Shown here piece by piece: positions 52,348 through 61,549 of a stretch of 64,000 nucleotides of DNA. The stretch's first letter is position 1; each line of letters starts with the position of its first letter. Source of the DNA: Mesorhizobium australicum (GTDB taxonomy: Bacteria > Pseudomonadota > Alphaproteobacteria > Rhizobiales > Rhizobiaceae); assembly GCF_900177325.1 (NCBI RefSeq), contig NZ_FXBL01000004.1, positions 5,275,501 to 5,339,500 of the forward strand, written 5' to 3'. The position numbers were made by a program, and so were the translations under genes. Under the pieces are notes generated by a model that was not told the DNA's origin, did not search any database, and worked only from the letters and a program-made list of their open reading frames with translations.

Positions 52348-52434
52348 TACAGACGGCATAAAGGCGCGACTTGCGGCTGGCAATCACCCCCCGCGCTTCA
52401 CGGCGCGCTTTCCCATGCTTGACCGCGCCAGGGA

Positions 52435-53388
52435 ATGGCGGCAAGCGTCGCCGCCATGGAAAGCGCACCGGTCACCAGCTTCAAGGAACGGCTTTCGGGT
52501 CATGCCGCCCGCGTCGAGCAGGAGCTGCGCCGTCTGCTCGACGCGCGCGAGCGAGCCGGCGAGATCGTCCGGCCGGAACGCCTGCTCGCCGCCATGCGTC
52601 ACGGCGTTCTCAATGGCGGCAAGCGGCTGCGGCCGTTCCTCGTCATCGAGAGTGCCGCCCTGTTCGGTCGCTCCGGCGAGGACGTGCTGGCTGCCGCCGC
52701 CGCGCTGGAATGCGTCCACTGCTATTCGCTGATCCACGACGACCTGCCGGCCATGGACGACGACGACCTGCGCCGCGGCCAGCCCACCGTCCACAAGGCC
52801 TATGACGAGGCGACCGCGATCCTTGCCGGCGACAGCCTGCTGACGCTCGCCTTCGACATCCTCGCGACGGAGAGCGGAGAGGCGGCGCGGCCGCCGCTCT
52901 CGCCACGCCAGCGGCTCGACCTGGTGAAGGGGCTGGCGGTCGCGGCCGGCATCGGCGGCATGGCCGGCGGCCAGGCGCTCGATCTCGCGGCTGAGAAGGA
53001 CCGGCCCGACGAGGCCGGCATCATCCGGCTCCAGGCGATGAAGACCGGCGCCTTGATCCGCTATGCCTGCGAGGCCGGCGCAATCCTCGGCGGCGCCACC
53101 TTCGCCGATCGCGAGCGGCTGGCCGAGTTCGGCTCCGCGATCGGGCTCGCCTTCCAGCTCGCCGACGACCTGCTCGACCTCACCGCCGACGCCGCCGCCA
53201 TGGGCAAGGCGACCGGCAAGGATGCGGCCGCCGGCAAGGGCACGCTGCCGGCCCTGCACGGCGCAGAATGGACGCGGCAACAGCTGAAGGGCCTGGTCGA
53301 CCAGGCCCACGACCTCCTGGAACCATTCGGCGCCAAGGCCGCCGCCCTCAAACAGGCTGCGACCTTCATCGCCGAGCGCAAGAGCTGA
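52435..53388 (+). CDS. ispA: Polyprenyl synthetase (farnesyl/geranylgeranyl diphosphate synthase) IspA
   Basis: A 317-aa all-helical enzyme that extends isoprenoid diphosphates. The first aspartate-rich motif is DDLPAMDDDDLRRG, with the second at FQLADDLLDLT; GGKRLRP is the diphosphate-binding site. The residues before the first motif (CYSLIHDD) are bulky, as in enzymes making C15. ATG 52435 is used; ATG 52456 is possible. The YunG-like gene follows eight bases later. IspG of the same pathway lies 2 kb downstream on the other strand. Confidence 0.95.
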   Translation: MAASVAAMESAPVTSFKERLSGHAARVEQELRRLLDARERAGEIVRPERLLAAMRHGVLNGGKRLRPFLVIESAALFGRSGEDVLAAAAALECVHCYSLIHDDLPAMDDDDLRRGQPTVHKAYDEATAILAGDSLLTLAFDILATESGEAARPPLSPRQRLDLVKGLAVAAGIGGMAGGQALDLAAEKDRPDEAGIIRLQAMKTGALIRYACEAGAILGGATFADRERLAEFGSAIGLAFQLADDLLDLTADAAAMGKATGKDAAAGKGTLPALHGAEWTRQQLKGLVDQAHDLLEPFGAKAAALKQAATFIAERKS

Positions 53389-53395
53389 GGGCCGG

Positions 53396-53728
53396 ATGCC
53401 TGGAACGGTCCCCGAGTTCGGTGAACGGCTTTCGAAGGCATGGTCCTCCGACACGTCGAGCAAGTGGAGCGTGGAGAGGCCGGCGCTCGGACAGTGCAGC
53501 GTTTCGGCCCTGGTCGTGCAGGATGTCTTCGGCGGCGAGCTTCTGAAGACGCGCGTCGGGGACGATTGGCACTTCTACAACCAGATCGATGGACGGCGTT
53601 TCGATCTGACTGCGGAACAGTTCGAGGGGGCGGTTTCGTATGACGATCTTCCGGCGAGCCGCGAAGACGCATTCTCGGACACGTCCCCCGAACAGTACAA
53701 GGCCCTTCGTGCCGCTCTGGAACTGTAG
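53396..53728 (+). CDS. YunG-like protein
   Basis: A 110-aa protein resembling Bacillus YunG: KAWSSDTSSKWSVERPALGQCSVSALVVQDVFGGELLKT and DWHFYNQIDGRRFDLTAEQF. The C-H pattern (GQC...WHFYN) recalls a small cysteine-hydrolase or transglutaminase-like fold, but no activity is known to me. It lies eight bases after ispA and may be co-transcribed with it. It converges on the lytic transglycosylase gene four bases away. Confidence 0.8.
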   Translation: MPGTVPEFGERLSKAWSSDTSSKWSVERPALGQCSVSALVVQDVFGGELLKTRVGDDWHFYNQIDGRRFDLTAEQFEGAVSYDDLPASREDAFSDTSPEQYKALRAALEL

Positions 53729-53731
53729 GGC

Positions 53732-54616
53732 TTACCGGTTCCGCATCACGACGCAGGACCCGCCGGCGGTGCGAAGCGTGATACAGATTTCGTCCGCCTC
53801 CCGTCTTGAATCGGCTCCGATGCGGACCGCATAGATTCCGCGTCGCCCGATCGACGAGCGCACCCGGCTGACCACCGGCTCGTGATCCGCGAGCACGCTG
53901 CTGAATCGCCCCTTCAGGCGCTGGAACTGGCGAACCGCCGCGTCGCGCCGGAAATTGCCGGCAACCTGGACGCCCCACGGCTTGGTGTGCACGCTCGCCA
54001 TCGGGATCACGGCGCTCATCGTCGCCGGCATCGCCCGGCACGCCACATCGAATCCCGCCTCGGCATCCAGCGGCTGGACCTTGCCGGCATAGGCCGGATC
54101 GGTGAACACGTCCGCCGGTTCGCCCATGATGTCGAGCACATAGTTCTCGGTCTCGAGCGGCAGGAACCCGCCGGAGGACAGCCATCGCGACACCCGGGTC
54201 TCACCCGAATTGTAGGCCGCCGCCGCGAGCCCCAGATTGCCGAACCTCGCCTTGAGCTCGCCGAGATACTTTGCGCTTGCCGGAATGGCGAGGTCGGGAT
54301 CGAAGGAATCGGCGAGTCCTCGCATCGAGGCGGTTCCCGGCATGAACTGCGCGATGCCCTCCGCCCCCGCCGGGCTGATCGCCCCCGGATCGAACCGGCT
54401 CTCCTTCCAGATCAACCGCGCGAAGAAATCCTCCGGCAACCGGTTCACCCGCGCATGGACCCAGATCAGGTCGCAGATGCGGTCGATGGTGATCGGTGGC
54501 TTGGCAGGCTCCTGGGCAAGGGCCGTCGCGGAAACGATGACGAGAAGGGTTGCAGGTCCCCTAAGCAATCGGGCGATCCAAGACGGTAGCGACAATGGCT
54601 TTTCCGATGTTCTCAC
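53732..54616 (-). CDS. Lytic transglycosylase with C-terminal SPOR-like domain
   Basis: A 294-aa exported protein that cleaves peptidoglycan. A signal peptide (PATLLVIVSATALA) ends near residue 34. The SLT core has the catalytic glutamate in LIWKESRFDPGAISPAGAEGIAQFMPGTA and AAAYNSGETRVSRWL. Residues from about 210 (KPWGVQVAGNF) form a SPOR-like repeat that would bind denuded glycan at the septum. A catalytic domain with such a tail is a common rhizobial layout. The gene is monocistronic on the minus strand. Confidence 0.92.
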   Translation of the reverse strand: MRTSEKPLSLPSWIARLLRGPATLLVIVSATALAQEPAKPPITIDRICDLIWVHARVNRLPEDFFARLIWKESRFDPGAISPAGAEGIAQFMPGTASMRGLADSFDPDLAIPASAKYLGELKARFGNLGLAAAAYNSGETRVSRWLSSGGFLPLETENYVLDIMGEPADVFTDPAYAGKVQPLDAEAGFDVACRAMPATMSAVIPMASVHTKPWGVQVAGNFRRDAAVRQFQRLKGRFSSVLADHEPVVSRVRSSIGRRGIYAVRIGADSRREADEICITLRTAGGSCVVMRNR

Positions 54617-54655
54617 AGTTAGGTGGCTGCAACGTTTCCACCCACGAGCTAAAGA

Positions 54656-55150
54656 ATGTTGCTGGCCGAGCTATCGGCAATACGGATTGACATGACCGAT
54701 CGACCTCGTCGCCTTATGTTCGCAGAAGGACTCCTGCCGCCGGAAATCCTCTCGCGCGGTTCGCTGAGGGGAAATGAGTACGCTTGGCCGGTTGATGATA
54801 TCCCCATGGTAATCGCCGCAGCTGAGAAAGCGTCGCTTATAAGCCTGGGCGGGCAGTTGCAGTTCCGACTCTCTGATGGTGGCACATGCGAATGCTATTG
54901 GGTCGATGTTGATATCGGACGGAGCGAGTTGGTTGGCTCGAACTGGGCCGAGAAAGTCAGGCATTCTGGGCAACTGGCGCGCGAGCGCTTCATGCAACTG
55001 CGGGAGCGCTTCGATTTCTTGCACGAAGGAAGAACCAACTTCCAGCCAGTGGTCGAAGCGGAGGCTCGTGGAGACGACCTATCATCCGCGATGTGCTTCG
55101 TCTGGTATGTCGAGGATCAGACAGGACGGCACGGCTTCGAGCTAAACTGA
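54656..55150 (+). CDS. Hypothetical protein of unknown family
   Basis: A 164-aa soluble protein that I cannot assign. It has a beta-rich middle (LISLGGQLQFRLSDGGTCECYWVDVD) and a helical part (LARERFMQLRERFDFLHE), with cysteines at CEC. Base composition at 54781-54960 is about 56% G+C by my count, below its neighbours. ATG 54656 and ATG 54692 are both possible starts and neither has a clear ribosome-binding site. It sits alone between a lytic transglycosylase and ispG, and may be a recent arrival. Confidence 0.6.
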   Translation: MLLAELSAIRIDMTDRPRRLMFAEGLLPPEILSRGSLRGNEYAWPVDDIPMVIAAAEKASLISLGGQLQFRLSDGGTCECYWVDVDIGRSELVGSNWAEKVRHSGQLARERFMQLRERFDFLHEGRTNFQPVVEAEARGDDLSSAMCFVWYVEDQTGRHGFELN

Positions 55151-55151
55151 C

Positions 55152-56438
55152 TTACGCGCCGATCCGCTCCGCCGCCTCACTCCGAGCCTGCCCGAAGCGC
55201 TGCTCGATGTAGCTCGCCACCATAGCCTCAAACTCGGCGGCAATGTTCGCGCCCCGCAGCGTCGCGGCCTTCTTGCCGTCGATGTAGATGGGGGCCGCCG
55301 GCGTTTCGCCGGTGCCGGGTAGCGAGATGCCGATATCGGCATGCTTGGATTCGCCGGGACCATTGACGATGCAGCCCATCACGGCGACCTTGAGTTCTTC
55401 CACGCCCGGATATTTGGTCTTCCAGACCGGCATGTTCTTGCGCAGGTCGGCCTGGATCTTCTCGGCCAGCTCCTGGAACACGGTCGAGGTCGTGCGGCCA
55501 CAGCCCGGGCAGGCGGCGACGATCGGCACGAACTGGCGGAAACCCATCGTCTGCAGCAGTTCCTGCGCCACCTGCACCTCGCGGGTGCGGTCGCCGCCGG
55601 GCTCGGGCGTCAGCGAGATGCGGATCGTGTCGCCGATGCCCTGCTGCAAAAGGATGCCCATCGCGGCCGACGAGGCGACGATGCCCTTGGTGCCCATGCC
55701 AGCCTCGGTGAGGCCGAGATGCAGCGCGTGGTTCGATCTCTCGGCAAGGTCCCTGTAGACGGCGATCAGGTCCTGCACGCGGCTGACCTTGGCCGAGAGG
55801 ATGATCTTCGAGCGCGGCAGGCCGATCTCCTCGGCAAGCTCGGCCGAGAACAGCGCCGACTGGATGATCGCCTCGCGCGTCACTGCATCGGCCGTCATCG
55901 GAAAGCCGTTCGCCTGGTTGTCGTCCATCAGCCGGGTCAGCAGTTCCTGGTCCAGCGAGCCCCAGTTCACGCCGATGCGCACCGGCTTGTCGTAGCGGAT
56001 CGCCGTCTCGATGATCGCACCGAACTGCCGGTCCTTCTTCTCCTTGAAGCCGACATTGCCGGGATTGATGCGGTATTTCGCCAGCGCTTCGGCGCAGGCG
56101 GGATGATCGGCCAGCAGCTTGTGGCCGATATAGTGGAAATCGCCGATCAGCGGCACGAACACGCCGACGCGCTCCAGCCGCTCGCGAATTCGGGGGACGG
56201 CGGCGGCGCTCTCGTCGCGGTCGACGGTGATGCGGACCAGTTCCGAGCCGGCGCGATGCAGCGCGGCCACCTGCGCGACGGTCGCGTCGACGTCGGCCGT
56301 GTCCGTATTGGTCATCGACTGGACGACCACGGCGGCCCCGCCGCCCACCGTCACGCCGCCGACATCCACGCCGACGGTGGCACGGCGCGGCGCGGGCCCG
56401 GCCTGGCCGGCGGCGGGTATCGGGGCGGCGATGGTCAT
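55152..56438 (-). CDS. ispG: 4-hydroxy-3-methylbut-2-enyl diphosphate synthase IspG
   Basis: A 428-aa iron-sulfur enzyme of the MEP pathway that converts MEcPP to HMBPP using flavodoxin. The TIM barrel starts at [20 protein letters not shown], and [10 protein letters not shown] is conserved. The [4Fe-4S] ligands are the two cysteines of [13 protein letters not shown] and the one in GCIVNGPGE. The N-terminal 20 residues are Ala/Pro-rich and variable. The ATG at 56438 is used. The gene ends next to the unassigned protein at 54656 on the other strand. Confidence 0.97.
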   Translation of the reverse strand: MTIAAPIPAAGQAGPAPRRATVGVDVGGVTVGGGAAVVVQSMTNTDTADVDATVAQVAALHRAGSELVRITVDRDESAAAVPRIRERLERVGVFVPLIGDFHYIGHKLLADHPACAEALAKYRINPGNVGFKEKKDRQFGAIIETAIRYDKPVRIGVNWGSLDQELLTRLMDDNQANGFPMTADAVTREAIIQSALFSAELAEEIGLPRSKIILSAKVSRVQDLIAVYRDLAERSNHALHLGLTEAGMGTKGIVASSAAMGILLQQGIGDTIRISLTPEPGGDRTREVQVAQELLQTMGFRQFVPIVAACPGCGRTTSTVFQELAEKIQADLRKNMPVWKTKYPGVEELKVAVMGCIVNGPGESKHADIGISLPGTGETPAAPIYIDGKKAATLRGANIAAEFEAMVASYIEQRFGQARSEAAERIGA

Positions 56439-56528
56439 GTGTGGTCTCCGCGACCGGATTCTACGGCATTCAGGTGGCGGAGGCGCTCCGTCATGTCAAG
56501 CTTGCGAGCCGAAGACGACACTTCTGTG

Positions 56529-57065
56529 TCAGGAACGAAGCTCGCTCGCAATGCGTGGCAACCGTTCGCGGATCATGTCGCGCTCGTCCGCGCTGAGGAT
56601 CGTTGTGTCGAACAGCTTCATGCTCAGCAGCCCCTCCATGGCGAAGAAGACGATGAGCAGGTCGGCGGGATCGGACGATTCGGCCTTGAGCCGATCGAGC
56701 AGCCGGCGGCGATGCTGCCTCACGGGCTCAAGGAAATGCGGGTCCTCGGCCATGGCGGAGAATATCCAGGATGCGGTCTCGTCATCCTCGCATTTGAGCA
56801 TGCTGAGCCGCAGATAGGCAGCCAGCAGCGTTTCGCCTCCGGCAACGGACTTGTCGAGTTCGCGCTCGAACTCCTCCACATAGCTCGCCACGAGCGCCTG
56901 CATCAGCTTGGCCTTGCTCGGGAAATTGTAGAGCAGCCCGCCCTTCGACACGCCTGCGCGGTGGGCTACCGCATCGAGAGACAGGCTTCCCGGACCGGTT
57001 TCGCGCGCGACTTCTGCCGCAGCGGCCAGTATTCGTTCACGGGAATTTGCTCTCGGAGTCCTCAT
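56529..57065 (-). CDS. TetR/AcrR-family repressor of the RND efflux operon
   Basis: A 178-aa regulator. The N-terminal helix-turn-helix reads RERILAAAAEVARETGPGSLSLDAVAHRAGVSKGGLLYNFPSKAKLMQAL; the ligand domain follows. It diverges from the RND adaptor gene; the shared region holds a TACCGTC-CA-GACGGTA operator. Loss of binding on sensing an efflux substrate would open the pump genes. The ATG at 57065 was chosen; another at 57086 adds seven residues and lies closer to the operator. Confidence in regulator and target is high from position. Confidence 0.92.
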   Translation of the reverse strand: MRTPRANSRERILAAAAEVARETGPGSLSLDAVAHRAGVSKGGLLYNFPSKAKLMQALVASYVEEFERELDKSVAGGETLLAAYLRLSMLKCEDDETASWIFSAMAEDPHFLEPVRQHRRRLLDRLKAESSDPADLLIVFFAMEGLLSMKLFDTTILSADERDMIRERLPRIASELRS

Positions 57066-57094
57066 CGAATTTGCTGCACTGCACATACAATGAA

Positions 57095-57117
57095 TTGACA
57101 ATACCGTCCAGACGGTA
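57095..57117 (+). promoter_or_regulatory. TetR-type operator at the RND promoter
   Basis: TTGACA (57095-57100), a consensus -35 box pointing at the pump genes, is followed immediately by the inverted repeat TACCGTC (57102-57108), CA, GACGGTA (57111-57117). The operator lies in the -35/-10 spacer, and a weak -10 (TACGAT, 57122-57127, at an unusually long spacing) follows. On the other strand the site is 37 bases upstream of the regulator ATG. A bound repressor would block both promoters, giving autoregulation and pump control. Confidence 0.75.
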
Positions 57118-57197
57118 CAGTTACGATAGGTGAAACAGATTGCGGAGTCCAGCCATTCGGCTGCATAGTTCCCCGCTCGCCTTTCTCGGAGTGCCTC

Positions 57198-58391
57198 GTG
57201 ATCAAACGTCTCATCATCGCCATCGTGCTGCTCGTGCTGGTGGTCGGCGGGATCGTCGGCTTCAACATGTTCCGCGACAACGCTATCCAGCAGTTCTTCG
57301 CCAACATGCCCGTCGTGCCGTCGCCCGTTTCCACCGTGAAGATCGAGCCGGCGAAATGGACGCCTGGCATCCAGGCGATCGGCACGGTCAGTGCCTCGCG
57401 CGGCGTCGACCTCACCGTCGAGACCAGCGGCATCGTCAAGGACATCAAGTTCGCCTCGAACCAGCGCGTCGAGCAAGGCGCGCTCCTCGTACAGCTTGAC
57501 GATTTGCAGCAGCAGGCGGACCTGTCGGCCCAGCGCGCCCAGGCGGCGCTCGACAAGCAGAACCTTGACCGCGCAATCGAGCTGCAGAAGCGCGGCGTGG
57601 GCTCCGAGACCACCGTCGAGCAGGCACAGGCCGCGGCGACCGCTTCCGCAGCCCAGGTCGCCAAGCTCGAAGCCGTGCTGGAGCAGAAGCAACTTACCGC
57701 GCCCTTTGCCGGCACGATGGGCATCCCGAGGATCGACCTCGGCCAGTATCTCACCCCGGGAACGACGGTCGCCACCCTGCAAAACCTCGACGTGCTGCGC
57801 GCCGACTTTTCCGTTCCCGAACAGAGCCTGAACCTGGTCAGGATCGGCCAGCCCGTGCGCTTTGGCGTCAACGATGCGGACATGCCGTTCCGCGGCGCGA
57901 TCGTCGGCATCGAGCCGAAGGTCGACCCGTCCACGCGCCTGGTGCTGATCCGTGCCGAGATCGCCAATCCCGAAGGCAAGCTCGCGCCCGGCCAGTTCGT
58001 GCAGGTGCGTGTTGATCTCCCCGAGGAGGACAACGTCATCGCGGTGCCGCAGACGGCCGTGGTGACAAGCCTCTACGGCGACTTCGTCTACGCCGTCCGC
58101 CCGGCCGACGCCAAGCCGGCCGCGGCGCCAGCGAAGGAAGGTGACGCCAAGCCCGCGGCCGAAACGCCAGCTCCGACCCCGGCGCAGGCCGCGCCCAGTC
58201 TCGTCGCGCAGCAGATCTTCGTCAAGCTCGGCCGCCGGTCCGACGGGCGGGTCGAGATTGTTGAAGGTCTCAAGGATGGCGACGAGATCGTCACCGCCGG
58301 CCAGAACCGCCTGTCGAACGGCGGACCGGTCGTGGTCGACAACACTGTCCAGCCGCAGCCCTCCGGCGACGCACAGGCAGACGCGAAATGA
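57198..58391 (+). CDS. RND efflux periplasmic adaptor (membrane fusion) protein
   Basis: A 397-aa adaptor. One N-terminal helix (LIIAIVLLVLVVGGIVGFNMF) anchors it to the inner membrane. A barrel-sandwich hybrid domain follows, interrupted by a coiled-coil hairpin (about residues 100-160), with LTAPFAGTMGIPRIDLGQYL at the return strand. It is unusual in having an Ala/Pro/Lys-rich insert (about residues 300-325) before the last domain. The GTG at 57198 has GGAG six bases upstream. Its stop overlaps the permease start (ATGA). Confidence 0.93.
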   Translation: MIKRLIIAIVLLVLVVGGIVGFNMFRDNAIQQFFANMPVVPSPVSTVKIEPAKWTPGIQAIGTVSASRGVDLTVETSGIVKDIKFASNQRVEQGALLVQLDDLQQQADLSAQRAQAALDKQNLDRAIELQKRGVGSETTVEQAQAAATASAAQVAKLEAVLEQKQLTAPFAGTMGIPRIDLGQYLTPGTTVATLQNLDVLRADFSVPEQSLNLVRIGQPVRFGVNDADMPFRGAIVGIEPKVDPSTRLVLIRAEIANPEGKLAPGQFVQVRVDLPEEDNVIAVPQTAVVTSLYGDFVYAVRPADAKPAAAPAKEGDAKPAAETPAPTPAQAAPSLVAQQIFVKLGRRSDGRVEIVEGLKDGDEIVTAGQNRLSNGGPVVVDNTVQPQPSGDAQADAK

Positions 58392-61300
58392 GCTTCTCCG
58401 ACATCTTCATCAAGCGGCCCGTCCTGTCGACGGTGCTCGCCTTCCTGATCCTGCTGCTTGGCGCGCAGGGCATCTTCAACCTGCAGATCCGCGAATATCC
58501 GGAGGTCGAGGAGACGGTCATCACCGTCACCACGACCTATCCCGGCGCCAGCGCGGACCTGATCCAGGGCTTCATCACCGCGCCGATCTCGGCCGCGGTC
58601 TCGACCACGGAGGACATCGACTACGTCACCTCTCAGAGCCGGCCGTCGGCTTCCGTGGTTACCGTCCAGATGCGTCTCGGCGCCAATCCCGACGCCGCGC
58701 TCACCGAGGTCATCGCCAAGGTCAACCAGGTGCGCGGCCAGCTGCCGTCCGACGCCGAGGACCCGGTCATCGTCAAGGGCACCGGCCAGCAGTTCGCCAT
58801 CATGTATCTGGCGATGCAGAACCCGAACATGACCGGCGAGCAGCTGACCGAATACATCGAGCGCGTCATCCGCCCGCGCATGTCGACCATCGAGGGCGTG
58901 GCCGAGGTGCAGGTGCTCGGCGCCAAGGAATATTCGATGCGCGTCTGGATCGACCCGATCCGGCTCGCCTCGCGCGGCGTCACCGCGGCGGAGGTGCTCT
59001 CGGCGATCAACTCGTCGAACTTCCTCTCCGCGCCCGGCAAGACGCAGAACAAGTTCGTCTCCAACTCGATCACGGTCCAGTCGACCCTGCAGAGCGCCGA
59101 TGCCTTCGGCCAGCTGCCGCTCAAGTCGGATGCGGACGGCGTCGTGCGCCTGAACGAGGTGGCGACCGTAGAACTCGCCGCCGCGAGCGAGGACACGCGC
59201 GTCAACTTCAACGGCAAGGAAGGCACCTTCATCGGCATCTTCCCGACCCCGTCCGCCAACCCGCTCGACACGTCGGCGGGGGTCGTAGAACAGCTGCCGG
59301 CGATCCAGAACTCGCTGCCGGACGGCATGTCGATCAGCCTGGTCTACGATGCGACGGAGACCATCAGCGCCTCGATCGAGGAAGTGTTCAAGACGATCGG
59401 CGAGGCCGTGCTCATCGTCATCGTCGTCATCCTCCTCTTCCTCGGCTCGTTCCGCTCCGTGCTGATGCCGGTGGTGACGATCCCGCTGTCGCTGGTCGGC
59501 GTCTGCTTCTTCCTGTTCGTGGCCGGATATTCGATCAACCTTCTGTCGCTGCTCGCAATGGTGCTGGCGATCGGCCTCGTCGTCGACGACGCGATCGTGG
59601 TGCTGGAGAACATCCACCGCCATATCGAAGATGGCATGACGCCGATGCAGGCGGCCTTCAAGGGCATGGCCGAGATCACGACGTCGGTCGTCGCCATGAC
59701 CATCACGCTCGCCGCCGTCTTCGCGCCGCTGATGTTCACCGGCGGCCTGACCGGCTCGCTCTTCCGCGAGTTCGCCTTCACGCTTGCCGGCGCTGTGGTC
59801 ATCTCCGGCCTGGTCGCCTTGACGATCACGCCGATGATGTCGGCCCGCATCCTGAAGTCCGGCAACCACAGCCGCTTCCAGAAGGCCGTCGACCACTTCT
59901 TCGACCGCTTCGCCAACGGTTATGAGCGTCTCGTCTCCGGCTCGCTGAAATACCGGCCTGTGACGCTCCTGGTCGTCGTCGCCCTGGTCGGCGCGACGGC
60001 CTTCATGTTCGTCAAGACCTCCAGCGAACTGGCGCCGGAAGAGGATTCCGGAGCGCTGTTCGCGCTCATCACCGCCCCACGCTACGCGACGACGGATTAC
60101 ACCCAGCTCTATGTCGACCAGATCCGCGAGCTGACCAAGGACATCCCGGAGGTCAAGGCGAACTTCTCCATCGTCGGCCTCGGCGGCCAGACCAATTCCG
60201 GCTTCTCGGTCTGGGCGCTGAAGGACTGGTCCGAGCGCACCCGCTCGCAGAAGGAGATCCAGGCCGACATCCAGGCACAGCTCGCCAAGGTGGCGGGCGT
60301 GCAGGCGCTGGTCTTCGCTCCGCCCTCGCTGCCAGGCGCCGGCGGCGGTCTGCCGATCTCGGTCGTCATCCGCTCCACGGGCGAGCCGAGCCGCGTCTAC
60401 GAGGTGGCCGAGCAGATCCGGCTGGAGGCGCAGAAGTCCGGCCGCTTCATCGTCGTTCAGAACTCGCTCGCCTTCGACGCACCGCAGGTGACGGTCACGA
60501 TCGACCGCGATCGCGCGGCCGCGCTCAATCTGCCGATCCGCGAGATCGGCACGACGCTCGGCCTGCTCGTCGGCGGCGGCGCGGTGGCGCAGTTCGACCG
60601 CGACTCGAACAGCTACGACATCATCATGCAGGTGCCGCAGGAGTATCGCGACAATCCGGAGAAGCTCGGCCAGTTCTTCATCCGGTCGGTCTCGGGCGAC
60701 ATGGTGCCGCTGTCGGCGGTCGTCTCGGTCTCGACCAACGTCTCGCCGGCCTCGATCGAGCAGTTCAACCAGCTCAACGCCGCGACGATCTCGGCTCTGC
60801 CGCTGCCTGGCGTGTCGACCGGCGACGGCCTCGCGGCGATCGAGAACATCGCCCGGCCGCTGCTGCCGGACGGCTTCTTCATCGACTATTCCGGTCAGTC
60901 GCGCCTCGAGAGCCAGCAGGGCAACACGATCGCCATCGCCTTCGCGCTCGCCGTCGTCGTCATCTACCTGGTGCTCGCCGCGCAGTTCGAGAGCTTCCGC
61001 GACCCGCTGATCATCATGATGTCGGTGCCGCTGTCGATCTTCGGCGCCATCCTGCCGCTCAACCTCGGGCTCGGAACGCTGAACATCTACACGCAGGTGG
61101 GTCTCATCACGCTGGTCGGCCTCATCACCAAGCACGGCATCCTGCTGGTCGAGTTCGCCAATCAGCAGCGGCACATGAACGGGCTCGGCCGGCGCGACGC
61201 GATCATCGCGTCCGCAAAGACCCGCCTGCGCCCGATCCTGATGACCACGGCCGCGATGTCGCTCGGCGTCGTGCCGCTGATCATCGCTTCCGGCGCAGGT

Positions 61301-61468
61301 GCGGCGGCGCGTTCGGCGATGGGAATGGTGATCTTCACCGGCATTCTCGTCGGCACCGCCTTCACGCTGTTCGTGGTGCCGATGTTCTACACCTTCATTG
61401 CTGCCAAGGACGCGCCCCAGGATGCGGAGGAACCGTCGGCCGAGACGCTGGCCATGCCAGCGGAGTAG
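58388..61468 (+). CDS. RND multidrug efflux permease (AcrB/MexK-like)
   Basis: A 1026-aa inner-membrane proton-driven exporter. It has the 12-helix duplicated layout with two large periplasmic loops. The proton-relay aspartates are in helix 4 (MVLAIGLVVDDAIVVLENI), and the loop before helix 1 starts FIKRPVLSTVLAFLILLLGAQGIFNL. The start overlaps the adaptor gene by four bases. No outer-membrane channel gene follows, so it probably shares a TolC-like protein encoded elsewhere. A very long antisense open frame over this gene is a codon-bias artefact. Confidence 0.97.
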   Translation: MSFSDIFIKRPVLSTVLAFLILLLGAQGIFNLQIREYPEVEETVITVTTTYPGASADLIQGFITAPISAAVSTTEDIDYVTSQSRPSASVVTVQMRLGANPDAALTEVIAKVNQVRGQLPSDAEDPVIVKGTGQQFAIMYLAMQNPNMTGEQLTEYIERVIRPRMSTIEGVAEVQVLGAKEYSMRVWIDPIRLASRGVTAAEVLSAINSSNFLSAPGKTQNKFVSNSITVQSTLQSADAFGQLPLKSDADGVVRLNEVATVELAAASEDTRVNFNGKEGTFIGIFPTPSANPLDTSAGVVEQLPAIQNSLPDGMSISLVYDATETISASIEEVFKTIGEAVLIVIVVILLFLGSFRSVLMPVVTIPLSLVGVCFFLFVAGYSINLLSLLAMVLAIGLVVDDAIVVLENIHRHIEDGMTPMQAAFKGMAEITTSVVAMTITLAAVFAPLMFTGGLTGSLFREFAFTLAGAVVISGLVALTITPMMSARILKSGNHSRFQKAVDHFFDRFANGYERLVSGSLKYRPVTLLVVVALVGATAFMFVKTSSELAPEEDSGALFALITAPRYATTDYTQLYVDQIRELTKDIPEVKANFSIVGLGGQTNSGFSVWALKDWSERTRSQKEIQADIQAQLAKVAGVQALVFAPPSLPGAGGGLPISVVIRSTGEPSRVYEVAEQIRLEAQKSGRFIVVQNSLAFDAPQVTVTIDRDRAAALNLPIREIGTTLGLLVGGGAVAQFDRDSNSYDIIMQVPQEYRDNPEKLGQFFIRSVSGDMVPLSAVVSVSTNVSPASIEQFNQLNAATISALPLPGVSTGDGLAAIENIARPLLPDGFFIDYSGQSRLESQQGNTIAIAFALAVVVIYLVLAAQFESFRDPLIIMMSVPLSIFGAILPLNLGLGTLNIYTQVGLITLVGLITKHGILLVEFANQQRHMNGLGRRDAIIASAKTRLRPILMTTAAMSLGVVPLIIASGAGAAARSAMGMVIFTGILVGTAFTLFVVPMFYTFIAAKDAPQDAEEPSAETLAMPAE

Positions 61469-61549
61469 GACCGTAGAACCACGGCATTGGCTTCCCTTGT
61501 GCGGCGCACTATGTCTGCTGCGCCGCACAAGCCGATGAAGGAGAATGCC

